From Euglena gracilis (lineage: Eukaryota > Euglenida > Euglenophyceae > Euglenales), in contig CP154957.1 in assembly GCA_039621445.1 (NCBI GenBank), positions 13,756,947 to 13,820,946 on the forward strand: a stretch of DNA of 64,000 bases, given 5' to 3'. The notes beneath the pieces are model-generated. The model ran no database searches and was not told where the DNA came from. It saw only the letters and a list, made by a program, of their open reading frames with translations. The position numbers and the translations under genes are program-made. Positions 53,161 through 63,420 of the stretch are shown here, piece after piece. Positions within the stretch are counted from its first letter, which is position 1. Every line of letters starts with the position of its first letter.

Positions 53161-53529
53161 TTTTTATTCAAATTCTTGTTCCTGCATGCACAATCAATTG
53201 ATTTTTTTTGTAGTTTTGTACCAGTGCATTGGTTGGGTAAAGAACCATGTGTGTGAGGTTGGTTTGAAATTGGTGGGTTCGAGTGGGGACTTTCTTAGGT
53301 TAATTAGGCAAATATGGCAAATCCTACTGTGGAAAATTGGTCGTCCGGTCTTGAAAATTTCAAAGAATCGGCCCAGCAAGGTCAAAAATTGAGTTCAGGC
53401 CTTCAAGCCGAACCATAATAATCTTTTCCGTAGGTTAGATTCGACTGAAAACCAAAAAGTGGTATTTCAGTGATTTTCGGCCCCACTCAGGCAAATTTTG
53501 GCCAATTTTTGGGTTAGGACCCCTTTACA
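53019..53529 (-). repeat. 5' LTR (511 bp)
   Basis: Begins TGTAAAGGGGTCC at 53529 and ends GGGTTTCA at 53019. Same sequence as 47221-47701 apart from scattered substitutions and a 30-bp difference, so insertion is not very recent. Confidence 0.9.
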
Positions 53530-53835
53530 GTGTGTCCCCCTCTTCGCAGCAGCTCCAATAGCTTCTCTTGGAGGTCGCTGTGCCTTTGGGTTAGTCTGCT
53601 TTTTGTGCATGAGACTAGGTGGTCACCCCATATGTCTAGGGGTTTATCACACATGGGGCAGGGGCAACCGGTGTGTTGCTGTGGCAGCACGGACAGGCCA
53701 AGGAACCACTTTCCCAGGAGTTGGAACTCTGTGTGGCCAAGTAGGTTTGAGTGAGCGGCCAAAGGTGAGGTTCCTAGCCAGGACAGCGCATTCTTGTCAA
53801 GGAGGTTTTTGCGAATGAGGTTCCTGGAGGTTCCC
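53530..53835 (-). pseudogene. Element G zinc motif and upstream endonuclease region
   Basis: LLDKNALSWLGTSPLAAHSN, FLGLSVLPQQHTGCPCPMC, DKPLDIWGDHLVSC and RHSDLQEKLLELLRRGGHT: the CCHC region that precedes the restriction-like endonuclease in elements A and B. It breaks at the LTR element and continues at 47216. Upstream it is cut at a TTATTATTTG G-tract repeat, so the RT is missing. Confidence 0.8.
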
Positions 53836-53842
53836 ATTCTAA

Positions 53843-54240
53843 CCCCCCCCCCAAATAATAAAACCCCCGGTTTATTATTTGGACACCCGAAGTCAGGGTC
53901 CAGGGGGGGGTTTATTATTTGGGGGGGTTTATTATTTGGGCAAAAATTTGGAAGGCAAAAATCGGCCCGAGAGCCCCTCCACAGGCCCCAATGGTCACTT
54001 TTTTGGCATTTTTGGGCTTTTTTGAAAATTGGGTGATTTTTTTGGCACATTTTCTGCACCAATTTGTCCCATTTTGGTGATTTTTGGCAACATTTCTGTT
54101 AATTTTTGACTCTGTTTTCCTTTGGCTTCACACCTGCTGGAGGGGGGGGGGGTTATTATTTGGGCGGCCGAAGTCGGTCCTCAGGGGGGGGGGTTATTAT
54201 TTGGGGGGGGGGGGTTATTATTTAGGGGGGGGTTAATCGT
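53843..54240. repeat. G-tract repeats, TTATTATTTGGGG word
   Basis: Two clusters (53843-53942 and 54138-54238). Each has TTATTATTTGG, a spacer with CCCGAAGTCAGGGTCC or GCCGAAGTCGGTCCTC, then two more TTATTATTTGGGG-like words; the first opens with the inverted C-run/AAATAATAA. Between them is T-rich DNA with TTTTTGG words. Confidence 0.75.
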
Positions 54241-54331
54241 TATCTTGCGGTTCTGCTTGATCCAGGTTATCGATGCCTTGTTCCAATCTGCGAGGCGTAA
54301 CTGCCCCCATTCTGATTTGCTTTTCAGGACG

Positions 54332-57298
54332 TCAATGGCTTCTTTGGTTCCTTGAGGGACACGCACTTGGATTTGTGGTTGGATCGAAGGTCGGTCTTGA
54401 TGGTGGCCATTCGGACTCCCACGACAGAGGAAGGGGGAGGAAGGGACCAAGAGGGCGAAGCACAAGAAGATGGTGAGGTCCTGCTTTCCTTGCCGGCTGT
54501 TCTGTTCTGGTGTGTTTGTGCGTGCGCGGGGGGTGCTTCTTACTGCGCCTTTGTTGCCGGAGTTGGCGATGATGAGGCCGCGTCCGACACCTTGGCGAAG
54601 CTGAACCGTCGTGGCCCCGCCCCCCCCCCCCCCTCTCCCATGGTCGCTTGGTGGGGGGCCCCCCCCTCGATGGGGATGGTGGTCTCTTTCTGGTGTGTTT
54701 CTGGGTGGGTGGTTGGGGCTGCTTGGTCGGGGGTCCCCTTTCTGGTTGGGATGTCTTTCTTTTTCTGCTGATTTTTTGGGTGGGAGGGTTGGGCTCACCA
54801 TCTTCTTGTGCTTCGCCCTCTTGGTCCCTTCCTCCCCCTTCCTCTGTCGTGGGAGTCCGAGACCATTCGGGCTCCGCACTGCGAGATGGTGAGGTACTGT
54901 GCACCCCCCTTTGAGACATAATTGTTTGAATTTTTGATACGACTCCAAGTCGCAAATAATGAGCTTGGAAGGCCCCAAAATTTTTCCACTTACCCAGTTG
55001 CTGGACTTCTTCCACTTGCAAACCAGCATTTTTCCACCATAAAACCCCAGCCCCTCTGGTGCTGTGGGGTTTCCAGTGGGTGGTGTCCACCCCCCCCTCT
55101 TGCAGAATTTCTTTGGTAAGGGAATTCACCCTTTCTGATGTCAAAGGTCTTTTACCATCCAAAGACCATAACAAATTATTTTTGTTCCCAACCATGTGGG
55201 CTGTCCTTTCCACATACTCTTTCAATAAATGCCAGGGGCTGATGAGGGGGGTGTGTGGCAAATTTAAAACTTCTTCCCATCTTGGGAATTGCCAGCCTTT
55301 CCTTTGCAATAAAATGAAAATTTTTTCTCCCACGAAACTGATTTTTCGCTGTGTCCTGGCTAGATCAACCCCCCTGTGGAGGGCCAAAAGCCTCCAACAG
55401 ATGATGAGTCTGTTTCTGAGATCTTTCACAGACAGGTCTGAGAGGGGTGTTGAATTCCTCAAGATGTTTTCTAGGAAATCAGTGGGGTCCCAAAAATGGG
55501 CATATTTGCAGACATTGGCATTCCATTTCCTTTTCAATGGAGCCAGAAGGGGTGAAAATCTCAATGACCCAAACCCTGGGAGTAACAAGGCTGCTGCATA
55601 GGCATTTCGCGCAGTATTGATGCTGTGAACAGCAAGGTCAAGGATGGCTTCAGCCATCCTGTGGACTGTACAGTCCTGCAGGGGCACCCCCTTGTGCAAT
55701 AACTGGCCCACCAATGCCCTGAAGGCTGAGTCATATCTTTTGACATTTCCCAGATTTTTTATGTAAGTGTCGATACTGGACATCGAAACTTCCTGGGATT
55801 GTAATATTTGCCTGACACAATCAAGCAGGCCAACTTCCACCTTGGGGGGGGCATCTCCTCCCCCCAGCAGTTGGTGAACAGACCCCATTGGGGGGGGTAC
55901 CAGCAAAACTTTGCTGCCTGGCTGCCTGATTGACATTAATTGGCGCCACCATGATGTCGAAGCCCAGTGGGGTACGATCAACAGACATGTTAGGTCTGGG
56001 TTTAACATTAATCTCTGAACCCATTGGGGAATGATGCTCCAGGGAGGGTTTGCATAAACTGGGGGGAGGCCCCTCAAGTCTGCCCTCAAGGCATCCACCA
56101 GCAAGGCTCCTTGCTGGGGGTATCGACAAACGAACTTGGGGAATTTTTTGTTGCTGGGGGTGCAAAACATGTCCACCTCTGGGGTTATGTCGCTTCTGAA
56201 GAATTGAAGAATTTGATGAAAGATGTTCAGGTTTAGAGTGTAATCCCCTGGGTCCTTTTGCTCCCTGGTCAGGGAGTCTGCCAATTGTTCTTTTGTGGGA
56301 ACCCAAACCACCTGCAAATTGATTTGTTTTTCCTGACAATGATACAACAGGGGTTTTAGGATGGAATTTAGGTATGGCTTTTTGCCTCCCCATTTTGTCA
56401 AATAACTGACAGCCACCTGGCTGTCCACATGAAGCACAATTGTTTGCTTTGGTTTGGCCAAAGATCTTACAGTTTCCACTGCAGCCTGCAACTCTTTTTG
56501 ATTGATATGAAGGACATGCAGGTCCCTCCAAAAATCCTGCACCTTTTGGCCTGAATCTTTGTCCAGCCCCCCCCCCCATTGCCAGGTGCTGCTGTCTGAG
56601 AACAGTTCCTGAGAGGCCTGGAATTGAAATGCTCTGCCCACACCTGGCTGCAAAAATGCCTTTAACTCCACAATTTGATCTTTGACCCCCTGGGGAATGG
56701 TCAAGGTGTGGTCCCAACCCCACTTGGTGTGCAAATCCACCATTTTGCAAAGTTGATCTGTCAGGATTCTGAGGAAAGGCATTGAAACTAAATAGCTTCT
56801 TACCTGCCCTACGATAGAGCTGAGTTTTCTGCAGCTCATTTTTTGTGCTGTCAGCACCTTTCCTAATTCCTTTCTTAAGGATTTTAGTTTTTCCTGTGGA
56901 ATTTCCAGTTGGCCTTTTTTCAGATTGATCCACTGGCCCAAATGCTTTATTTCTTGTGTTGGTTCCAGACATGATTTGGGGAGGTTTATTCTGAAACCTG
57001 CCAGTAAGAGATCTTTTTTCATTTCTGCCAAATGTTGGGCTGCTGTCTTTTTGCTGGGGGCTAACAACAAAATGTCGTCCAGGTAGATGAAAACTACCTT
57101 TCCTTCCTTTCTCCATTTTCTTTCCCAGACTCTCATGAGAGTCATAAACTTTTGGGGCAGGCTGCTTATACCAAAGCAAGCAGCTTGAAATTGCCACGTT
57201 TCCCCCCCCCCACCTGCATGCAAACATGTTTTTCCAGGCTGCTGTGCAGCTTTAAGTGGAAATAAGCATCTTTCAGATCGATTTTTCCACAGAACCAA
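54332..57298 (-). CDS. DIRS-like RT-RNase H-methyltransferase-like-tyrosine recombinase
   Basis: Long frame starting within the RT. RT: FGISSLPQKFMTLM and VFIYLDDILLLAP (YLDD at 57074-57085), IKHLGQWINLKKG. RNase H: LFSDSSTWQWGGGL, KELQAAVETV, LHVDSQVAVSYL, VPTKEQLADSLTR. Next a block with VDMFCTPSNKKFPKFVCRYP and VYANPPWSIIPQWVQRLM, resembling the methyltransferase-like domain of DIRS elements (NPPW). Tyrosine recombinase: LRNRLIICWRLLALHRGVDL, then WKPHSTRGAGVLWW (HxxR near 55052-55066), LGKWKN and AHYLRLG with the likely nucleophile Tyr. The last 160 residues read through the inverted repeat and are probably not conserved protein. Confidence 0.85.
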   Translation of the reverse strand: MVLWKNRSERCLFPLKAAQQPGKTCLHAGGGGETWQFQAACFGISSLPQKFMTLMRVWERKWRKEGKVVFIYLDDILLLAPSKKTAAQHLAEMKKDLLLAGFRINLPKSCLEPTQEIKHLGQWINLKKGQLEIPQEKLKSLRKELGKVLTAQKMSCRKLSSIVGQVRSYLVSMPFLRILTDQLCKMVDLHTKWGWDHTLTIPQGVKDQIVELKAFLQPGVGRAFQFQASQELFSDSSTWQWGGGLDKDSGQKVQDFWRDLHVLHINQKELQAAVETVRSLAKPKQTIVLHVDSQVAVSYLTKWGGKKPYLNSILKPLLYHCQEKQINLQVVWVPTKEQLADSLTREQKDPGDYTLNLNIFHQILQFFRSDITPEVDMFCTPSNKKFPKFVCRYPQQGALLVDALRADLRGLPPVYANPPWSIIPQWVQRLMLNPDLTCLLIVPHWASTSWWRQLMSIRQPGSKVLLVPPPMGSVHQLLGGGDAPPKVEVGLLDCVRQILQSQEVSMSSIDTYIKNLGNVKRYDSAFRALVGQLLHKGVPLQDCTVHRMAEAILDLAVHSINTARNAYAAALLLPGFGSLRFSPLLAPLKRKWNANVCKYAHFWDPTDFLENILRNSTPLSDLSVKDLRNRLIICWRLLALHRGVDLARTQRKISFVGEKIFILLQRKGWQFPRWEEVLNLPHTPLISPWHLLKEYVERTAHMVGNKNNLLWSLDGKRPLTSERVNSLTKEILQEGGVDTTHWKPHSTRGAGVLWWKNAGLQVEEVQQLGKWKNFGAFQAHYLRLGVVSKIQTIMSQRGVHSTSPSRSAEPEWSRTPTTEEGGGRDQEGEAQEDGEPNPPTQKISRKRKTSQPERGPPTKQPQPPTQKHTRKRPPSPSRGGPPTKRPWERGGGGRGHDGSASPRCRTRPHHRQLRQQRRSKKHPPRTHKHTRTEQPARKAGPHHLLVLRPLGPFLPLPLSWESEWPPSRPTFDPTTNPSACPSRNQRSH
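54409..54900. repeat. DIRS-like left inverted-repeat complex
   Basis: Holds the internal inverted pair 54409-54476/54796-54857 and the segments complementary to 58930-59053. The junction word GATGGTGAGG occurs at 54467 and 54887 and inverted at 59021. Confidence 0.8.
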
Positions 57299-58919
57299 CC
57301 TTTTCTGAGATATGGGAAGATGTTTCCCATGTGTTCCAATCTGAACTTCTGGGGGTGAAATGGAGATTTAACTGTCGACAATCTGAAATTAGTCTTTCCT
57401 TTGTCTTTCCCCCTTCCTTTTTGGAAATGATAAAATAAGGGACAAAATGTTTTGCCTCCTCTGGGGTGATTTGTCTGGTTGCCCCTGCACATTCGTATTC
57501 CCTCAGAATTTTCTGGGCAGTTATTATTTCTTGGGGAGTTTTGAAGGGCACTTTTAAGGACATCTGAGGGGGGAGGGGAAGATCTGCCCTGACCCCTTCC
57601 CTTATTAAGTTTAATACCTCTGTGCTGGCTCCTGCCTTGACCCAATGGGGAATGCTGGCCTGCAGGGCTTTGTATGGGGGCACCCCTGGGTGTAATGTGT
57701 CTGGGGATTCCACAGGCCCCATCACTGGGGTCCTTTCCCCTGGCTGCCCCATCACTGGGGTCTTCCCTGGCTGCCCCATCACTGGGGTCACCTCTGGCCC
57801 TGCCATAGGGCTGCTCAAAGACAGGCTTTCCCCCTGAATTTGAAAGGTTGGGGAAAGTCTGTGTCTGCAATGGGGAGGTACATATATAGCTGGGGGGCTG
57901 GTTACCTTCTGGGGGGGCCCTGGTGTAGCCAATCTTGGGCCTCCCCCCCAAGGGCTGATATCTTGAATGCACTGAATTTGCTTGAAATGGCCTCCATTGG
58001 CCTTGACATCTTGATTGTGATGGCCTCCATTGGCCTTCAGGGCCATCTGGCCTTCTTGGTCTCCATTGACCTTCTCTCCAGCACTTTTCTTGTGCCTTCT
58101 TTTTCCCTCTTGGTTCCCCAGATGAGCCACCATGGCTGCATTTCCCTTTGGGATTTGATGCCACCTGTCTTGGCTGTGGCTTGCTTCCCCTGGGGGGAAT
58201 GATTTTGAGGGTGCTGGGGGGATAGTTGGACATACCTCTCCCCACTGGGGTCCCCTGCTGGGATTCTGGGTTCTGTGTCCTTGAAAATGGGCACCATGCC
58301 CTTTTGAATGATGGCTGCCATAGCCTTGGAGATGGGCCCAAGGCCCTGTAGATAGATGGCCGCCATGGCCATTTTGAGGAGGGTATCCACCTTCCTGACT
58401 TGAACCCTTTGAACTTGTCATATTTCCCCTGCCATAGGGGTGGGGATGAGAAAAGTGATGGGTAGTCTGCCAGACCTGTTTTTCCCTCTCCTGACAATGT
58501 TTCCTTGATTGATGACTGTGATGGGTCCCCATGACCCAATGAGCCTTCCCTGGATGGCTTCTCCGTCGCTTTGCTCTGACCACAAGTGTCCAGGGTCCAT
58601 GGCCGTCACAAAAGCTTTGCTGAAAACAGGAAATTTCTGACGAACTGGGGGGTGGAAGGGTTGCGACGGCCACGGACGGACGTGTTGGCCCTGCTCCATC
58701 AGGTGCTCCAGCGCCTGCAGCCCCTCGGTGTTTTCCACCTTCAGCTGTCTGTCTTGGACTTCCTTGTGCTCCCACTTCTTCTCGACAGCATGCACTTTTT
58801 TCCAACACATCTTTCATTGAAGTCCGTTGAACACGTGTTTTGATTTTTGAATGTCTTTGTCTTCCGTCTTGACCGCACTCGTAGAGTTGAAAGTCTTTCT
58901 CCTTGAGGTCGAAGGGCAT
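57166..58919 (-). pseudogene. DIRS-like N-terminal region and RT start
   Basis: ATG at 58919 (MPFDLKEKDFQLYECGQD). A neighbouring frame (58810-58418) gives a helical gag-like segment (VEKKWEHKEVQDRQLKVENT, EGLQALEHLMEQ). Then Gly/His-rich repeats, TPVMGQPG repeats at 57720-57800, and the RT entry HFVPYFIISKKEGGKTKERL ISDCRQLN in one frame, KGWFCGKIDLKDAYFHLKLH in the next. Joining these needs two or three frame changes. Confidence 0.65.
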
Positions 58920-58928
58920 AATTAGGAA

Positions 58929-59055
58929 TCAGCCAACTCCGGCAACAAAAAGCAGTAAGAAGCACCCCCCGCGCACGCACAAACACACCAGAACAGAACA
59001 GCCGGCAAGGAAAGCAGGACCTCACCATCTCGCAGTGCGGAGCCCGAATGGTCGT
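58929..59055. repeat. DIRS-like right inverted repeat
   Basis: Reverse complement of 54473-54566 and 54859-54896 joined at CCTCACCATC. A short TGTCGTGGGAGTCCGAG copy also lies further out at 59709-59725. Confidence 0.8.
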
Positions 59056-60885
59056 ACTCTTTTGCTGCTGCCAGTGGCATCGGAGCCCACAGTTTTGTGG
59101 GGTCTTTGTATCCAAAACCATCTTCGCTCGTTGGAAGGAACAGTTTTGTTTTTGCCTCATCAGAGTTCCGCATTCAAGGTTTATTCAATGGCGGTTGCCC
59201 TCACCCCCCCCTCAAAGTGGCCACCCTCCAGACACCACGGGACCCCAAAATGGCCACTATGGGGGAGGGGACACTTGGGGGGGGGGGGGGCAATTATGGG
59301 CTTCGGCGTCTTTGGCGCCAGAAGAAAGTGGCCACTTTGAGGGGGGGAAACCAAATTTGCCAAAAAAATTGGCCACTCTGAGGGGGGGGGGGCACTTTGA
59401 GGGGGGGTGAGGGTACGATGTCCTTTGTGTTCTCGAATTGGTCTCTCATGCCCAATAAATCTGTTGCTCGAAATGCGTATTCTACCTTGGAGGTGGTGAC
59501 GTGGTGAGAAGACGTGTTGCGCACAGGAATGCAAATTTCACCCGACAAACGCCACCGTGTGACAGATTCATTGACATTTTGAAAAAAGGTTGGCAAGCGG
59601 TAAAGTTGTGCAACGAACGGACTGATTAGGATTCACGCAAAGCGGCTTGGCTCTCGCGCTCGTAATCTTCTAGCCCTGCAAACGAATTTCTGCTCCCTTC
59701 CCTTCCTGTGTCGTGGGAGTCCGAGTCTTTGCGGTTCGCGCCTCGCCCTTCCCCCCCCGGTCGGTTTCCCCGGGGGAGTACGAAATCAAAATCCCTCCCC
59801 CACTATCTGTTCCTTTTTTCCGGTATCTGCGTCGTTTGGCCCCAAAATCCTAAAACGGCCCTAAAAATGGGCAAAAAAACTGCCGTAAACGTGCCAAGGC
59901 AGACCCATATTACCCCAAATAAGAAAAAACTGTTTCCAAAAAAAAAGTAAAAAAATAATCCAAAATTTCCGAGGTGGTGGGTAATGATCGCTCATCCTTT
60001 TAAAAAGAGTTCATTCCCAAAAAAAAGGGAAAAAAACACACCAGCACCAGCATCGCCAGCATTGCAGGTGCTTGCCCGAGGTGTCTCGGTCTTGGGGGGT
60101 GTGCGACTCCCTGGTTGGTTTTCCTTGAGGAGTGCGGGGTCCCGGATTCGCCTGTGGCCCCCCCCCCGCGCCTCAGGATGGCCTGCGTGCTTCAAACTGT
60201 GCGTCCCAACTCTTCCTGCAGTCTGGAAAACACTTTCTGTCAAACTGAACATCTCTTGCGACTTTTGGTGATGAAATATGAACCGCTTTTGGTTAAACCA
60301 CTTGCGCTGCAATGGAGGCTCAATGGAAAAAAGGAATGATGGTTGCATTGTCATGCAGAGGAAGGTCGACGGAGTTAGAGAAGGGAAGCTGCGAAGCGTC
60401 TGTGGCACAATGGGGGAAAAAAACAGGCGCTGTCCAGAACCTACGCATAGAAATTATTTTATTTGTTTTGAAATATCCGTTTTTCAAACTGGTTTTTTTT
60501 GCAAAATGGTTGTAAAAAGACTACTGGCTGACCCCCCTCCTCCCCCCCCCCATAAGGCCCCCGGCTGGAACTGGCATCACCAGGAGTTTTTTTTTACCAA
60601 ACCCACCCACCCCCTGGGGGGGGGGGGGTCCGGTCCCGGGGAGGGGGATTTTTTTAGTCAATGTTTTACACTGAAACCCAAAGAACTCCGAAAACAGCAT
60701 TTTTGGCCCAGACCGTGGAAACCCGCGGAGTATCACCATAACCCCGGCCCGGCTCCCGGATTTTTTTTTTAGTTGCAAGCGACTGGATTTCTAGTTTCCG
60801 AATCACCTCCGTTTGACCCCCAACTCCCCGCCAGGCCCGAGTTATTCACGCACGAAAGGGTCCAAATTTTTTGACACCCTTTCGA
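59056..60885. other. No gene recognised; G-tract repeat at 59203-59410
   Basis: 59203-59410 has C-run/CTCAAAGTGGCC, ACGGGACCCCAAAATGGCC, and GTGGCCACTTTGAGGGG words, another member of the word-plus-G design. The rest contains no frame I recognise. CTTGG and A-run rich stretches occur at 59860-60040. Confidence 0.5.
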
Positions 60886-63420
60886 AAAAAATTTTGGCAC
60901 TGGCCGGCTGGACCCCCCCGGAGGGGTAGGATGGGGTCCGGCTTCAGAAATTCCTTGGCCCAGGCACTCGTCCAATAGAAAACTCCTGCTCCGAAGTTTT
61001 TCTTGGTCCGAGGGGGGTCCGCAGGGGGGGGGTCGACCCCCCCCCACCTGGGAGGTTGGGGGGGGGGGTGGCTCCCCCCCACCCACCCACCACAGCAATT
61101 TCACCAATTTTGGGAAAATGGGGTTTTTGGCTGGGGAAAATTTTTGAATTTTTTTTGAAAAATGATCCCAAAATACATGATTTTTTTGATGGACAACCAC
61201 AGTTTTTTACAAAAATTTTAAGGTTAAAAAATGGTAGTTTTTAGGAGGGGGGTGAAAAAAACGAAGGTCAAAAAAAAGTGTACCAGATTTTGGCACAATC
61301 AAATTTTACTGACATTTTTTCTCTTTGATTTTTTTTGAATTTTCAATGGCATTTTTGCTTTAAAAACCTCTCAAAATCAAAATTTTGAGAAAATGTTGAA
61401 TTTTTGGAAGGGTCGACCACCCCCCACCCCCTGCATGGTGGGTGGAGGGGGTCAACCCCCCCACCTCTTCCCGTATTTCCGGGAGCACCAATTTTTGGAC
61501 CCAAAATTTTTTTCCGACGCCTTTCCGCGCGGAGGATTTTTTTTGACCCATTTTGGGACCCATTTGGGAGGTCCCCCCAAAAAACCCCCCAACCCCTTTT
61601 TTTCACACCGGCCCACCCATCCGCCCCCCGGGTCGGGCGGCCGGGGGAAGGGGGCTCGGGGGGGTCAATTAGGGGTCCAAAAATTTTTCGGTGCTTCGCG
61701 CCGAATGGAGAGAAACCCCGCCTCCGGCGGGCTACCCACTCAGCCCAATCTGCCTCGTTTGACAACCACACAAATGCCCCCCCTCCCCCACCAAGGGGTG
61801 CTTGGTGCTTGCCTGTTGTGGTTCAAAATGGTTTTTTCCAGGCCTTCTGGCCGGAGAAGAGATTCTTTATTTTTAAGTTTGGTGACCCGGGGGGGGGGGA
61901 GGGGGTGGTGGGTTCGATATCAGGAGGCCATACATGGTTTAGGTGGGGGGTTCCCCCCCCCCTGGACCGGAGGGGGTCCAGACACTCCCCCACCTGCCAA
62001 GGGGGGTCCAAACTGACCCGAGGGGGTCAGAGGTTTTTTAGGTCTGGGGGGGTTCCGGACCCACCCACCCACCCCCTGGGGGGGGGGGCTTGGGGGAATC
62101 CACTTTTGGGGGTCAATTTTGGGGTCCAAAGACATTTTTTTGGCACAAAGCGCTGAAAAAAAAAACAGGAAAAACCTGCCTCCAGCGGGGTACCCACTGG
62201 GCGCGACCCCCATCCCGGGGTGGGCTGTGGTGGGATTAAGCTGGAAAATTTGGGCTGGCTGGGCAGTCCCCTCCCCACCAGGGGTGGGTAGGCTATGGAC
62301 CGGATGGCCATGGAATTCTGCCACACGGTACAGAACTCTAATTTAGGTGATGAGTTGCTTCAAAAATTTTTGAACTGCAGTTCCAAATTTCACCTGCTAT
62401 GTCTCGGAGCGGGCTCTGCCGGGATCCCCCCCAAAGTTTTTTAAAAAAATTTTCCTTCCGGTGCTTCGCACTGACAATTTTTTTCCCCAACAAGTGCCAA
62501 AAATGGCATTTTTTTGGCCGTTTGGGGGGGGGGGTCAAAAATGTCCGCCCGGCGATTCGCCCCGGGCCAAAAATCAGTCAACCAGACTGCGCCACTGTTT
62601 TGGTGGGGAGGGTGCCCAGGGCAGAACGGGAAGGCTTGGTGGGGGGTGTCGACCCCCCCCCCCACCCGGGAGGTGGGGGGGTGGGTCGACCCCCCCCACC
62701 CACCAGTGCCGATTTCGGGAAAACGGGGATTTGGGTCGAAAAAAATTTTGAAAATTTTTTGAAAAATGAACCGGGGAGGGGTGTCATGGGGAAGGGATTG
62801 GTTTGGGAATCCAGTCAACCTAAATTGTACTTGCTGTCGCTCTGCCAAAGCCGGTCAGGAAACAAATGGGCGATTGTTCAAGAAAAACCATGGTGGGGGG
62901 CATGCTGGACTGCGGGGAAAGATCCGCTTCGCTGAGGTGGCATGGGTCAACTTTGGTTGAAGAAAAAACAAGCGAAACAATTTCCGCTGTGAACACCAGC
63001 ATACATCTCTTTAAGGACCCCGGGGGGGGGGTTGCTGGGCTAGGGCTAGAAATTTGGGCTGGCTGGCCCGCCCCCCCCCCCCCAGGGGGGGGGGCTGGAC
63101 CCCGGCTGGACCCGAACCGGGTCGAGCTGGACTGAAATCGGAAAAATGCCAAAACTTGACCTGCAGAACACAGTTTTGAAAAAATGATGCATCTGAAACC
63201 CCCCAAAAATGCCCCAAACGCCCCCCAAACCCCATTTTTGGCCACTTTTGAACACAGTTTTTTCAAAAAATTTCGGCGCTTTGCGCCGAAAAATTTTGGG
63301 CTGGACCCCCAAAAAGGGGGCTAGCTAGGGCTATCAGCACCCCAGGGGGCTGCTGCGGCTGGGCTGGGCCCAAATCGGGGCTGGCTGCCGTGGGGGGGGG
63401 GGTCGCAAAACCTTTCAGAG
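60886..63420. repeat. Cluster of diverged hairpin and GTCGACC-C-run repeats
   Basis: Blocks with GTCGACCCCCCC...CACC, TTTTGGGAAAA and TTTTGAAAAATGA recur at 61020-61165 and 62630-62780, and inverted at 61390-61530. Short hairpins GGTGCTTCGCGCC (61690), GGTGCTTCGCACT (62459) and TTTCGGCGCTTTGCGCCGAA (63270) sit in T/A-rich arms. No real coding frame; long Pro/Gly ORFs come from the C/G runs. Confidence 0.55.

Larger units (their letters stand above)
47221..53529 (-). mobile_element. LTR retrotransposon, 6.3 kb, no recognisable pol
   Basis: Direct LTRs at 47221-47701 and 53019-53529, 4-bp duplication GTGT, a primer-binding site touching the 5' LTR (53003-53018) and a purine run touching the 3' LTR (47702-47708). 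It is inserted in the endonuclease domain of element G. The 5.3-kb interior has several minus-strand ORFs but none shows RT, RNase H, integrase or protease motifs, so it looks like a large non-autonomous derivative (LARD-type) or a cargo-bearing element. Confidence 0.85.
54409..59055 (-). mobile_element. DIRS-like tyrosine-recombinase retrotransposon
   Basis: Coding strand minus. A 90-bp segment at 54473-54566 is inverted at 58930-59022; another, GAATGGT...GATGGTGAGG, at 54859-54896 is inverted at 59021-59053; and 54409-54476 is inverted within the same end at 54796-54857. Inverted terminal repeats with an internal complementary block next to one end are characteristic of DIRS elements, which replicate through a circle. 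The proteins (gag-like, RT, RNase H, methyltransferase-like, tyrosine recombinase) agree. Frames shift at about 57360 and at the 57200-57211 C-run. Confidence 0.85.

Noticed and set aside
60500-63300. Long Pro/Gly-rich ORFs on both strands
   Set aside because: Produced by stop-free C/G homopolymers; no conserved domain, and overlapping frames on opposite strands are equally open.
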